From assembly GCA_022708385.1 (NCBI GenBank), contig JAKIYU010000083.1, forward strand, positions 1 to 9,444: DNA of 9,444 bases, read 5' to 3'. The position numbers were made by a program, and so were the translations under genes. The stretch is from Bacteroidota bacterium. Lineage in GTDB: Bacteria > Bacteroidota > Bacteroidia > Bacteroidales > PXBB01. The notes under the pieces were generated by a model. The model made no database searches and was not told where the DNA came from. It saw nothing but the letters and a program-made list of their open reading frames with translations. This document shows, in pieces, positions 1 through 6,229 of the stretch. Position 1 is the stretch's first letter. Each line of letters begins with the position of its first letter.

Positions 1-106
1 AACCAAATATTGATGCCATGAGCTCGTGAATGAAATTTTTAAAATTTCTATCTGTTAATTGTTTTTATATAATTGATTATTAATGTTATAACTAAATTAT
101 TTTCGA

Positions 107-1615
107 ATGAAATTTTTCATTACCGCAGCTCTGACTATATTAGTCACAATAAATTATGCAGGTGTTTGGACAGTTGGTCCGACACAAACGTACACTCTAC
201 CTAGTCAGGTTAAAAACCTGGTACAAGATGGGGATACTATTTACATCGAAGGTGGTGTTTACTCCAATGACGCTACCAAATGGACAAAGAACGATTTAAA
301 AATTATTGGTTTGGGAACCGGTAATAACCGCACGGTACTACAATACACTGGTGATATCCCAAACGGTAAAGGCATATTTGTTTTCGAAACCCCTGGCTTA
401 AGTGACAATCCCTATATTGAAAACATTGTATTCGACGGGGCACAAGTATCCGATGCCAATGGCGCCAACGGTGCTGGGATTCGTTTTCAGGCCAACAATT
501 TAACCGTAAAGAATTGCAAATTTATGAATTGTCAGAATGGTATTCTCGAGGGCAACGGAAGCGTCACTACGAGCAATGTGGTTATTCTCGATTCGGAATT
601 TTATAATAATGGCTACCAGTTGCAGAACGACCCGAACTTTTCGGGTTACGAACACCATATTTATATCAGCGCAAGCGCCGACACTCTTATAGTAATGAAT
701 TGTTATTTTCACCACCCGCGCGGCCAGGGCAATTCGCTTAAAACAAGGGCACAGCGAAGTTTTATCCTTTACAATATGATAGATGAGGGAACAGGTTACG
801 GAAGCTATGAACTGAATATAGCACAGGGTGGTCTGAATATCATTATGGGCAATGTCATTATACAAGGCCCCGCAGGGGCCAACCATGGCATTGTGGGTTA
901 CGATGCGGTTACCAATGTACTCGAAGATTTTTATTTTGTAAACAATACCGTTATTAACCAGTTTGCAGGGAATAACAAATACTTTAACATAGCGCCTTCC
1001 ACAGGAATAAACACCTTTAAGATTTACAACAATATTTTTGCCTCTGTACCCGGCGCTTCCAATATCTTATTCAACAGCAATGTGCCTTCAGTAACAGACA
1101 CATCGCATAATGTTTTCTTTGCAGATTATCTTACGTCCGGTTTTTTAAACCCGTCAGGGAACGATTACACGCTGACAGCCACTGCAACAGCCCTTATAGA
1201 TATGGGAATAAACGCAGGCACAACCAACACATCTTTCTCGTTGACACCAGTGAGTATGTATCAGTCTTTCGATTTACCCTTGCTTAACCGTTCTATTACA
1301 GGGGCCAACATTGACATCGGAGCCTATGAATATCCATGCGTTACAGGAATTAATCACAGGACTTTAGAAAATAAATTGAGTATTTATCCTAATCCTGCAA
1401 ATGGTGTAATTAAATGGTCGCTGGAGGGAATAAATAGGGCAAAAAAATGCATCTTAAATGTTTATAATGGCTATGGACAGCTCGTATTTTCTGCAGCACT
1501 CTCCGAATTAAATAATCATCAAGAACTGGATCTTACAGGCCTTCCCCCTGGTCTGTACACACTAAGAATCCATAATGATGAGGATGTTTTTTCGGGCAAA
1601 TTTATAGTGCAATAA
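107..1615 (+). CDS. Secreted right-handed beta-helix protein with T9SS C-terminal sorting domain
   Basis: The 502-residue protein begins with a short hydrophobic signal peptide (about residues 1-19, MKFFITAALTILVTINYAG), so it is exported by Sec. Residues ~25-340 form a pectate-lyase-like right-handed beta-helix: recurring short strands such as NLTVKNCKF, NVVILDSEFYNN and FKIYNNIF, with stacked Asn residues. A conserved central stretch (about 180-260) has EHHIYIS, a Gly-Asn-Ser-Leu-Lys-x-Arg segment and a Ser-Tyr-Glu step, which I recall from a bacterial beta-helix family of unknown activity. DIGAYEY at 403-409 is the motif that closes many surface beta-helix proteins. Residues ~424-502 match a type A T9SS sorting domain: LSIYPNPANG, then a GQLVF strand, LTGLPPGLYTLRI and a final GKFIVQ. 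The protein is therefore probably delivered to the surface or medium through an outer-membrane T9SS encoded elsewhere. It may bind or cleave polysaccharide, but no catalytic residues can be assigned. The ATG at 107 places the signal peptide correctly. Confidence 0.9.
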   Translation: MKFFITAALTILVTINYAGVWTVGPTQTYTLPSQVKNLVQDGDTIYIEGGVYSNDATKWTKNDLKIIGLGTGNNRTVLQYTGDIPNGKGIFVFETPGLSDNPYIENIVFDGAQVSDANGANGAGIRFQANNLTVKNCKFMNCQNGILEGNGSVTTSNVVILDSEFYNNGYQLQNDPNFSGYEHHIYISASADTLIVMNCYFHHPRGQGNSLKTRAQRSFILYNMIDEGTGYGSYELNIAQGGLNIIMGNVIIQGPAGANHGIVGYDAVTNVLEDFYFVNNTVINQFAGNNKYFNIAPSTGINTFKIYNNIFASVPGASNILFNSNVPSVTDTSHNVFFADYLTSGFLNPSGNDYTLTATATALIDMGINAGTTNTSFSLTPVSMYQSFDLPLLNRSITGANIDIGAYEYPCVTGINHRTLENKLSIYPNPANGVIKWSLEGINRAKKCILNVYNGYGQLVFSAALSELNNHQELDLTGLPPGLYTLRIHNDEDVFSGKFIVQ

Positions 1616-1627
1616 TTCTTTTCCCCC

Positions 1628-1654
1628 TTTCGTTTTTAAATTATGAAAACGAAA
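1628..1654. repeat. 9-bp inverted repeat around the start codon of the decayed gene
   Basis: TTTCGTTTT (1628-1636) pairs perfectly with AAAACGAAA (1646-1654) across a 9-base loop that contains the ATG at 1643. The stem is AT-rich and no T tract follows it, so it is not a convincing terminator for the beta-helix gene. In RNA it would place the start codon in a loop. It may be chance. Confidence 0.35.
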
Positions 1655-2204
1655 ACAACCCGGTTTATCGCCATTATTTATATTTTCCTATGCGTTTTTA
1701 CTGCTTACGGGCAGGAAATAAAAGAAAATAGATTGTATGGAAGAAAAAAGACATAAGGCTTAAATCCGACAATGATGCCGGTATTATGTATTATGTGTTT
1801 GACACCGATTCGCTGCTGGGGCTGAATATTGATAAAACACTGCAAGCCCGCTGCGAAGATAACGGCCCCCTGGTAAAAGTTAAAGGCTTTGGCCCCGCTG
1901 AAATATATCTGACCTATCCCAACGAAATGTACCTTTAGAAAGGGTTGAAGGTAGGAAAATCAAAAACTAAATATTCTCTGGTAAAAATAGCCGCTGATAA
2001 AAAACCTGTACTGACCATTACTGCCGAAAAAATGGCTGTGTTTATATGGCCTCAGGCCCGCTGCTCGAGCTTAAGTATATAAAAAAGAAAGACATGTATG
2101 TGGTAAGCAAAAAGTATTTCAGAAAACTTGATATCAATAAAGAATTTTCCACCAGATATACCGAAAATTTTATATGTGGGGCGGCTTCGCGTTGGGATAG
2201 GTAA
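1643..2204 (+). pseudogene. Decayed gene for an exported protein of unknown function
   Basis: An ATG at 1643 opens a clear signal peptide (MKTKTTRFIAIIYIFLCVFT, then AYGQ), but this frame stops at TAA 1754-1756. Protein-like sequence continues one frame back from the A6 run at 1744-1749 (KKKDIRLKSDNDAGIMYYVF...), meets an in-frame TAG at 1936-1938, and resumes after it (KGLKVGKSKTKYSLVKIAAD). It changes frame again at the A6 run 2027-2032 into NGCVYMASGPLLELKYIKKK and ends at TAA 2202-2204. Both frame changes equal the loss of one A. Restoring them gives about 187 codons with a single internal TAG. The reconstructed protein is beta-rich and probably periplasmic or surface-exposed; I do not recognise the family. 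The gene starts 27 bases after the beta-helix gene. Sequencing error at A runs could explain the frame changes but not easily the TAG. Programmed frameshifting at the first run is possible but less likely. Confidence 0.65.
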
Positions 2205-2240
2205 TACCCCATTGAATTTTCAATTTGACAAACAAATAAT

Positions 2241-2248
2241 TACTTTTG
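2241..2248 (+). promoter_or_regulatory. Bacteroidetes -7-like box before the truncated ORF
   Basis: TACTTTTG matches the Bacteroidetes sigma-ABfr -7 consensus TAnnTTTG exactly and lies 26 bases before the ATG at 2274. A TTTG at 2224-2227 is too close (13 bases) for the usual -33 spacing of about 19 bases, so only the -7 half is supported. Confidence 0.35.
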
Positions 2249-2273
2249 TGTATAAGTAATAACCTGTTTGTTT

Positions 2274-2555
2274 ATGGATAAAGATATTTTAAACTGGCTT
2301 CTGGAGCCGGAAAACCCTTCGGTAAGATATTTCACACTGACGAAACTGCTTTGCAAATCTGAGGATGAGGCCGATGTGGCAGAGGCAAAACATAAGATAA
2401 TGACCACCGGCATTGTACCCAACAATCTTCGCCTTTTTTACCGCAAAGGGCGCAATGTAAGTTGTCGATATACAATGTTTAACTCTGAACTCCGAACTTT
2501 AAGTACTTCAAACTTCACACTTCAAACTCCAAACTTTAAGTACTTCAAACTTTAA
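2274..2555 (+). pseudogene. Truncated gene: N-terminal fragment of a conserved protein running into repeat DNA
   Basis: The reading frame from ATG 2274 gives 93 residues; a TTG at 2268 would add two. Residues ~1-50 (MDKDILNWLLEPENPSVRYF, a Leu-rich helix, then a Glu/Asp/Ala-rich helix ending IMTTGIVPN) look like a genuine folded N-terminus. They resemble the start of long hypothetical proteins related to squalene cyclase/prenyltransferase barrels, which continue for hundreds of residues. That match is from memory. From about 2425 the frame runs through low-complexity sequence, and from 2483 it reads the direct repeats (NSELRTLSTSNFTLQTPNF), which is not plausible as evolved protein. I infer that the gene lost its 3' part and repeat DNA now supplies the stop. 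It could instead be a recently formed short ORF that is expressed. No Shine-Dalgarno is present, as is usual in this phylum. Confidence 0.55.
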
Positions 2556-2562
2556 GTACTTT
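2495..2562. repeat. Tandem/interspersed AT-rich direct repeats
   Basis: The unit AACTTTAAGTACTTCAAACT begins at 2495 and again at 2532, followed by a partial copy AACTTTAAGTACTTT at 2548-2562. The spacer between the first two is a variation on the same theme (AACTTCACACTTCAAACTCC), and 2480-2494 continues it upstream. Each unit holds the 8-bp palindrome AAGTACTT. Similar AACTCCGAACTTT-type strings are scattered in noncoding DNA of many Bacteroidetes, as I recall. Function unknown. Confidence 0.7.
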
Positions 2563-2566
2563 AGGT

Positions 2567-2602
2567 GGTCGCTGAGCGAACGAAGTGAGTCGAAGTGCAC
2601 TT
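2567..2602. repeat. GC-richer repeat-like element with short palindromes, 3' of dprA
   Basis: The segment opens GGTCGCTGAGCG and closes GTCGAAGTGCAC. It contains the small hairpin TCGC-TGA-GCGA (2569-2579), CGAAGTG repeated 10 bases apart (2581 and 2591), and the 10-bp palindrome AAGTGCACTT (2593-2602). GGTCGCTGAGCG...GTCGAAG strings recur between genes in marine and environmental Bacteroidetes, to my recollection. It sits about 20 bases past the dprA stop, so it could mark or assist the 3' end of that transcript, but it lacks a run of T on the dprA strand. Confidence 0.5.
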
Positions 2603-2622
2603 TAGTTCACTCCACACTTTCT

Positions 2623-3720
2623 TTATCGTATCAACCTATATCTCTTCCCCGGCAATGCACTTATCAGCCCTTTAAATTCGAGTTCGAGCAATAGGGCGGC
2701 CGTTTTGCTGACTGGCAGCTTGCTTTTATATGTAATATCATCAATAGCAATGGTATCGGCTTCTTTGAGTATATTAACCAGCATTTCTTCCTGTTCGGTT
2801 AATACCGGAAATATTTGCTGCTGTCTGTTTTCCTTTTTTGCCTCATTAAGCTCCCATCCCAAACAATAGGCTACGTCGGCTGCCGATTCAATAAGAGCAG
2901 CTTTATTAAGCTTGATAAGTTTATTACAGCCCGTCGAATATTTTCTTCCCAAATTGCCCGGAACAGCCATAACGTCTCTGTTGTACGACAAAGCAATCTC
3001 GGCTGTTATAAGCGCCCCTCCTCTTTCGGCTGCTTCAACAACAATAACCGCATCGGACATGCCTGCAATTATACGGTTACGTTGCGGAAAATTCTCCCTG
3101 TCGGGTTTTGTGCCACTCATAAATTCAGTAAGCAAGCCCCCCGCCTGTTGCACCATCTTTTCGGCCAGGCCCCTGTTTTCGGCCGGATAAATATTATCCA
3201 GGCCATGTCCCAATACGCCTATGGTACTCAATTTATTATCCAGGGCCGCTTTATGCGCTACCGTATCAATGCCGTAAGCCAACCCGCTGACTATCATTGC
3301 ATTATATGGAACAAGTCCGGCGGCCAGTGTTTTACACATATTTTTTCCGTATTCCGTTGCCGAACGGGTGCCTACAATACTTATGATCCGTGGTTGGTTT
3401 ATTTCTGCCTGACCTTTATAATACAGCATTACCGGCCCGTCGTCGCAATATTTCAGCTTTCGGGGATAGGCTTCATCGAGATAAAACAGGGCCTTGACCC
3501 CTTCCTGCTCAATAAAATTTATTTCCTGTTCCGCCCTTGCAATTACCTTTTGCGAAATTATTTCATTAACAATGGCCTGGCCAATACCCGGTATTTTCAA
3601 CAAGGCTTTTTTGGTTTCCTTAAACACAGCTTCCACGCCCCCGCAGTAGGCAATTAGCTTTTTCGCTCTTACATCCCCGATACCGGGAATCAACCCTATG
3701 CCTATTTGATACAGCAGCAT
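2623..3720 (-). CDS. dprA: DNA-processing protein DprA (Smf)
   Basis: DprA binds incoming single-stranded DNA in the cytoplasm and loads RecA during natural transformation. The 365-residue length is typical. Residues 11-55 hold two helix-hairpin-helix motifs (IPGIGDVRAKKLI and IPGIGQAIVNEI). The Rossmann-fold core follows: VGTRSATEYG (116-125), SGLAYGIDTVAHKAAL (145-160), GHGLDNIYP (171-179), FPQRNRIIAG (211-220), VVEAAERGGALITA (227-240) and PGNLGRKYSTGCNKLI (254-269). Residues ~305-365 form a C-terminal winged-helix region (EEMLVNILKE...LLLELEFKGLISALPG). All family motifs are intact. The ATG at 3720 is right for the HhH start. It is divergent from the first receptor gene across 75 bases. 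Presence of dprA alone does not show competence; it is widely kept in Bacteroidetes. Confidence 0.96.
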   Translation of the reverse strand: MLLYQIGIGLIPGIGDVRAKKLIAYCGGVEAVFKETKKALLKIPGIGQAIVNEIISQKVIARAEQEINFIEQEGVKALFYLDEAYPRKLKYCDDGPVMLYYKGQAEINQPRIISIVGTRSATEYGKNMCKTLAAGLVPYNAMIVSGLAYGIDTVAHKAALDNKLSTIGVLGHGLDNIYPAENRGLAEKMVQQAGGLLTEFMSGTKPDRENFPQRNRIIAGMSDAVIVVEAAERGGALITAEIALSYNRDVMAVPGNLGRKYSTGCNKLIKLNKAALIESAADVAYCLGWELNEAKKENRQQQIFPVLTEQEEMLVNILKEADTIAIDDITYKSKLPVSKTAALLLELEFKGLISALPGKRYRLIR

Positions 3721-3736
3721 GCTTTGGAATTTTTAA

Positions 3737-3744
3737 CAAAACTA
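3737..3744 (-). promoter_or_regulatory. Probable -7 box of dprA
   Basis: Read on the minus strand, this is TAGTTTTG, an exact TAnnTTTG match, 16 bases before the dprA ATG. No TTG is seen at the usual -33 distance. The resulting leader would be about 10 bases or less. Confidence 0.4.
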
Positions 3745-3759
3745 ATCCAAAAAAAGATA

Positions 3760-3767
3760 TAACTTTG
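3760..3767 (+). promoter_or_regulatory. Probable -7 box of the first TonB-dependent receptor
   Basis: TAACTTTG matches TAnnTTTG exactly and lies 28 bases before the ATG at 3796, implying a leader of roughly 20 bases. No clear -33 TTG is present. It lies 15 bases from the oppositely oriented dprA box, so the two promoters overlap in footprint and could compete. No Fur-box-like palindrome is visible in the gap. Confidence 0.45.
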
Positions 3768-3795
3768 CTTTTTTTTACTAACTAATAAAGCACGT

Positions 3796-6114
3796 ATGAA
3801 ATATATTTTTACGCTGTTTTCTTTTTTGGCTCTTTATTACATTTCAACAACTCAAAATGCCACACTATCGGGCACTGTAACCGACTTTAAAACCAAAGAA
3901 ACGCTGGTGGGTGTCAACATTATTATTAACACCACTAAAGGTGTAACCACTAACGAAAATGGTTTTTACACCATTGAGCTTGAACCGGGCGATTATTCGG
4001 TTGACTTTAAATTTATCGGTTATGGCGAACAAAAGAAAAAAATTAAGCTAAAGGCTAACGAAAAACTTGTACTTAATGTTAAAATGGAAGACGAATCAAA
4101 GCTGCTCGACGAAGTGGTGGTGAGCGCCGGCCGTTTTGAACAAAAGTTATCGGATGTTACCGTGTCGATGGAAGTTATTAAGGCCACCATGATTGAGAAC
4201 ACCAACACACAAAACATAGAAACGGTGGTTCAGCAAGTCCCGGGTGTGATGATAATGGATGAGCAGGCCAGCATACGTGGCGGCAGCAGCTACAGCTATG
4301 GTGCGGGCAGCAGGGTGCTTATGCTGGTGGACGACCTCCCTATGATAGCAGGCGCTTCGGGCGATGTAAAATGGAACTTTGCCCCGGTAGAAAATATTGA
4401 ACAGATTGAGGTGATTAAAGGGGCTTCTTCGGCTTTGTACGGCTCTTCGGCTCTTAACGGTGTTATTAATGTACGCACCAAATTCCCCAAAATAACCCCT
4501 GAAACAAAACTTATTTTTTCTTCGGGTATTTATGGCGACCCTAAACGTACATACGCCAAGCCATGGGGCAATGTGCAGCCCATCTTTACAGGCACACAGT
4601 TTTTTCATTCGCACATGTTCGGCAATTTCGACCTCGTAGTGGGTGGTAACGTATATGCCGACAACGGATACAGGCAGGGTGATAACGAACAACGTGCACG
4701 TCTAAATTTTAACACACGTTGGCGCAGCAAAAAAGTTGAAGGTCTTACTTATGGCCTTAACTGCAATTACATGAAGTGGGATGGCTCCAAATTTTTCCTG
4801 TGGGAAAACGGAGATACCGGAATATATAAAATTAACGGTTCTTACGACCATAAATTCTTTAATGCCCGCATGAATGTTGACCCCTATATTACCTACTACA
4901 CACCAAGCGGTTACCGCCACAGCCTTCGCACCCGTTTCTTCAGAACCGAAAACGGTAACTCAACACAGCAATCGAGCGACGACAATTTCTATTTTGGCGA
5001 ATATCAGTTCCAACGCCAATTCAATAATGAGCTTACCTGGACATCAGGGCTTACCGGTACGTTTATAGAATCTTTCGCCGAAATATACGGTTCAAAAAAA
5101 CATTACGGTGCCAGTGGCGCTATCTATACCCAAGCCGATAAGAAATACAAAAAACTCAGCGTCTCTTTGGGGGCTCGTTGGGAAACATTCCGGCTTGAAG
5201 ATGAACAAGCCAATTCGCAGCCCGTTTGCAGGGCAGGAATAAACTACGAGATATTCGATAAAACAAACATTCGGGCTTCCTTCGGACAGGGATTTCGTTA
5301 CCCTGCCATAGCCGAAAAATACATCCAGACGTCTGTGTCGGCTATAAACCTATTCCCTAACGACACACTGAAACCTGAAAAGGGCTGGAGCGCCGAACTG
5401 GGCATTAAACGCAGCTTTAAACTGAGCAATTGGATGGCCTATTTCGATGTGGCCGGCTTCTGGACCGAATACCGCGACATGATTGAATTCTCTTTTGGCT
5501 ACCACTTCCCCTATCAGGCCACATTCTATCCCCCCGATACCGTTTTTAAATATATCGGTTTTAAAGCCTACAACATCAGTAACGCTCAAATTACCGGCAT
5601 TGATGTTTCGGTGGCAGGTCATGGCGAACTCTTCGGGCTTCCCACTTCACTAATGGCCGGATATACTTATACCAACCCGATAGATTTAAATATTAAAGAA
5701 GAAGATAAAGACCTTACCACTTCACGAAGCCGTATTCTTAAATACCGGTTCTATCACAGCGCCAAATTCGATTTCGACATAACATGGAAAGATATTACAA
5801 TCGGATTTTCTGCCAATTATTTCAGCGCTATTATAAATATCGACAAAGTGTTTGAAGACTCCCTGCGGTTTCCTAATGGCAATCCCATTATTTATAACGG
5901 ACAACCCATGTATATTTTGCCGGGTTTGAAAGAATATCGCGACAAAAACAATACAGGTAAAGTTACTTTCGATGCCCGCATTGGTGTCGATTTAACTAAA
6001 AATTCACGCCTTTCACTGGTGGTCAGAAATGTGCTGAACGAGGAGTATATGATACGACCAGGCGATATTCAACCTCCGCGTACTTTTGCACTGCAATATA
6101 TGCTCAAACTTTGA
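3796..6114 (+). CDS. TonB-dependent outer-membrane receptor, first of three tandem paralogues
   Basis: This 772-residue receptor imports a ligand across the outer membrane using TonB/ExbBD energy. Residues 1-19 are a signal peptide with likely cleavage before Gln20. Residues ~22-98 are a carboxypeptidase-regulatory-like beta-sandwich (SGTVTDFKTKETLVGVNI ... NGFYTIELEPGDY ... FKFIGYG). LLDEVVVSAG (103-112) is the putative TonB-box region. The plug (~115-230) has IRGGSSYSYGAGSRVLMLVD, ENIEQIEVIKGASSALYGSS and NGVINVRTKFPK. The rest is a 22-strand-type barrel with alternating aromatic strands, ending RTFALQYMLKL; the last residue is Leu rather than the common Phe. At 772 residues and with no susD-like gene beside it, it does not look like a SusC glycan importer. 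The ligand may be a siderophore, metal complex or cofactor; none can be assigned. The neighbouring receptor is highly similar. ATG 3796 fits the signal peptide. Confidence 0.93.
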   Translation: MKYIFTLFSFLALYYISTTQNATLSGTVTDFKTKETLVGVNIIINTTKGVTTNENGFYTIELEPGDYSVDFKFIGYGEQKKKIKLKANEKLVLNVKMEDESKLLDEVVVSAGRFEQKLSDVTVSMEVIKATMIENTNTQNIETVVQQVPGVMIMDEQASIRGGSSYSYGAGSRVLMLVDDLPMIAGASGDVKWNFAPVENIEQIEVIKGASSALYGSSALNGVINVRTKFPKITPETKLIFSSGIYGDPKRTYAKPWGNVQPIFTGTQFFHSHMFGNFDLVVGGNVYADNGYRQGDNEQRARLNFNTRWRSKKVEGLTYGLNCNYMKWDGSKFFLWENGDTGIYKINGSYDHKFFNARMNVDPYITYYTPSGYRHSLRTRFFRTENGNSTQQSSDDNFYFGEYQFQRQFNNELTWTSGLTGTFIESFAEIYGSKKHYGASGAIYTQADKKYKKLSVSLGARWETFRLEDEQANSQPVCRAGINYEIFDKTNIRASFGQGFRYPAIAEKYIQTSVSAINLFPNDTLKPEKGWSAELGIKRSFKLSNWMAYFDVAGFWTEYRDMIEFSFGYHFPYQATFYPPDTVFKYIGFKAYNISNAQITGIDVSVAGHGELFGLPTSLMAGYTYTNPIDLNIKEEDKDLTTSRSRILKYRFYHSAKFDFDITWKDITIGFSANYFSAIINIDKVFEDSLRFPNGNPIIYNGQPMYILPGLKEYRDKNNTGKVTFDARIGVDLTKNSRLSLVVRNVLNEEYMIRPGDIQPPRTFALQYMLKL

Positions 6115-6229
6115 TATTAAAATTTTTTATGTTTTTTAAAAAAATAAATTACTGAATAACAATCATCCGTTTATGATCATTTAGCACGTTTTGCTATTTA
6201 ATGTTAATCGTTAATTAATCAAACCGCCT
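6115..6229. other. Intergenic gap between receptors 1 and 2
   Basis: These 115 bases are AT-rich. An AT-only inverted repeat (ATTTTTT at 6122-6128 with AAAAAAT at 6139-6145) follows the stop but is too weak to call a terminator. ATGATCAT at 6173-6180 is a perfect 8-bp palindrome and TTAATC is repeated near 6205-6220. I see no exact TAnnTTTG box here, so the second receptor may rely on read-through from the first or on a divergent promoter. Confidence 0.4.

Noticed and set aside
1..30. Possible tail of an upstream gene at the left edge
   Set aside because: All three plus frames hit a stop within 30 bases and too few codons remain to judge coding character.
68..73. TATAAT upstream of the beta-helix gene
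   Set aside because: Bacteroidetes housekeeping promoters use TAnnTTTG at -7; a TATAAT match in very AT-rich DNA without a -35 partner is expected by chance.
28..117. GAATGAAATTTTT occurs at 28-40 and again at 105-117, each containing an ATG
   Set aside because: The upstream copy opens only a 17-codon frame. A 13-base AT-rich match 77 bases apart is weak evidence of a duplicated start region.
2815..3657. Long open frame on the plus strand opposite dprA (280 codons)
   Set aside because: It is antisense to a fully conserved dprA, and its translation is rich in Cys, His and Tyr with no recognisable domain, as expected of a shadow frame.
4147..4692. 181-codon minus-strand frame inside receptor 1
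   Set aside because: It lies opposite the conserved plug domain and has no protein-like organisation. A related frame recurs in the paralogues only because the sense strand is conserved.
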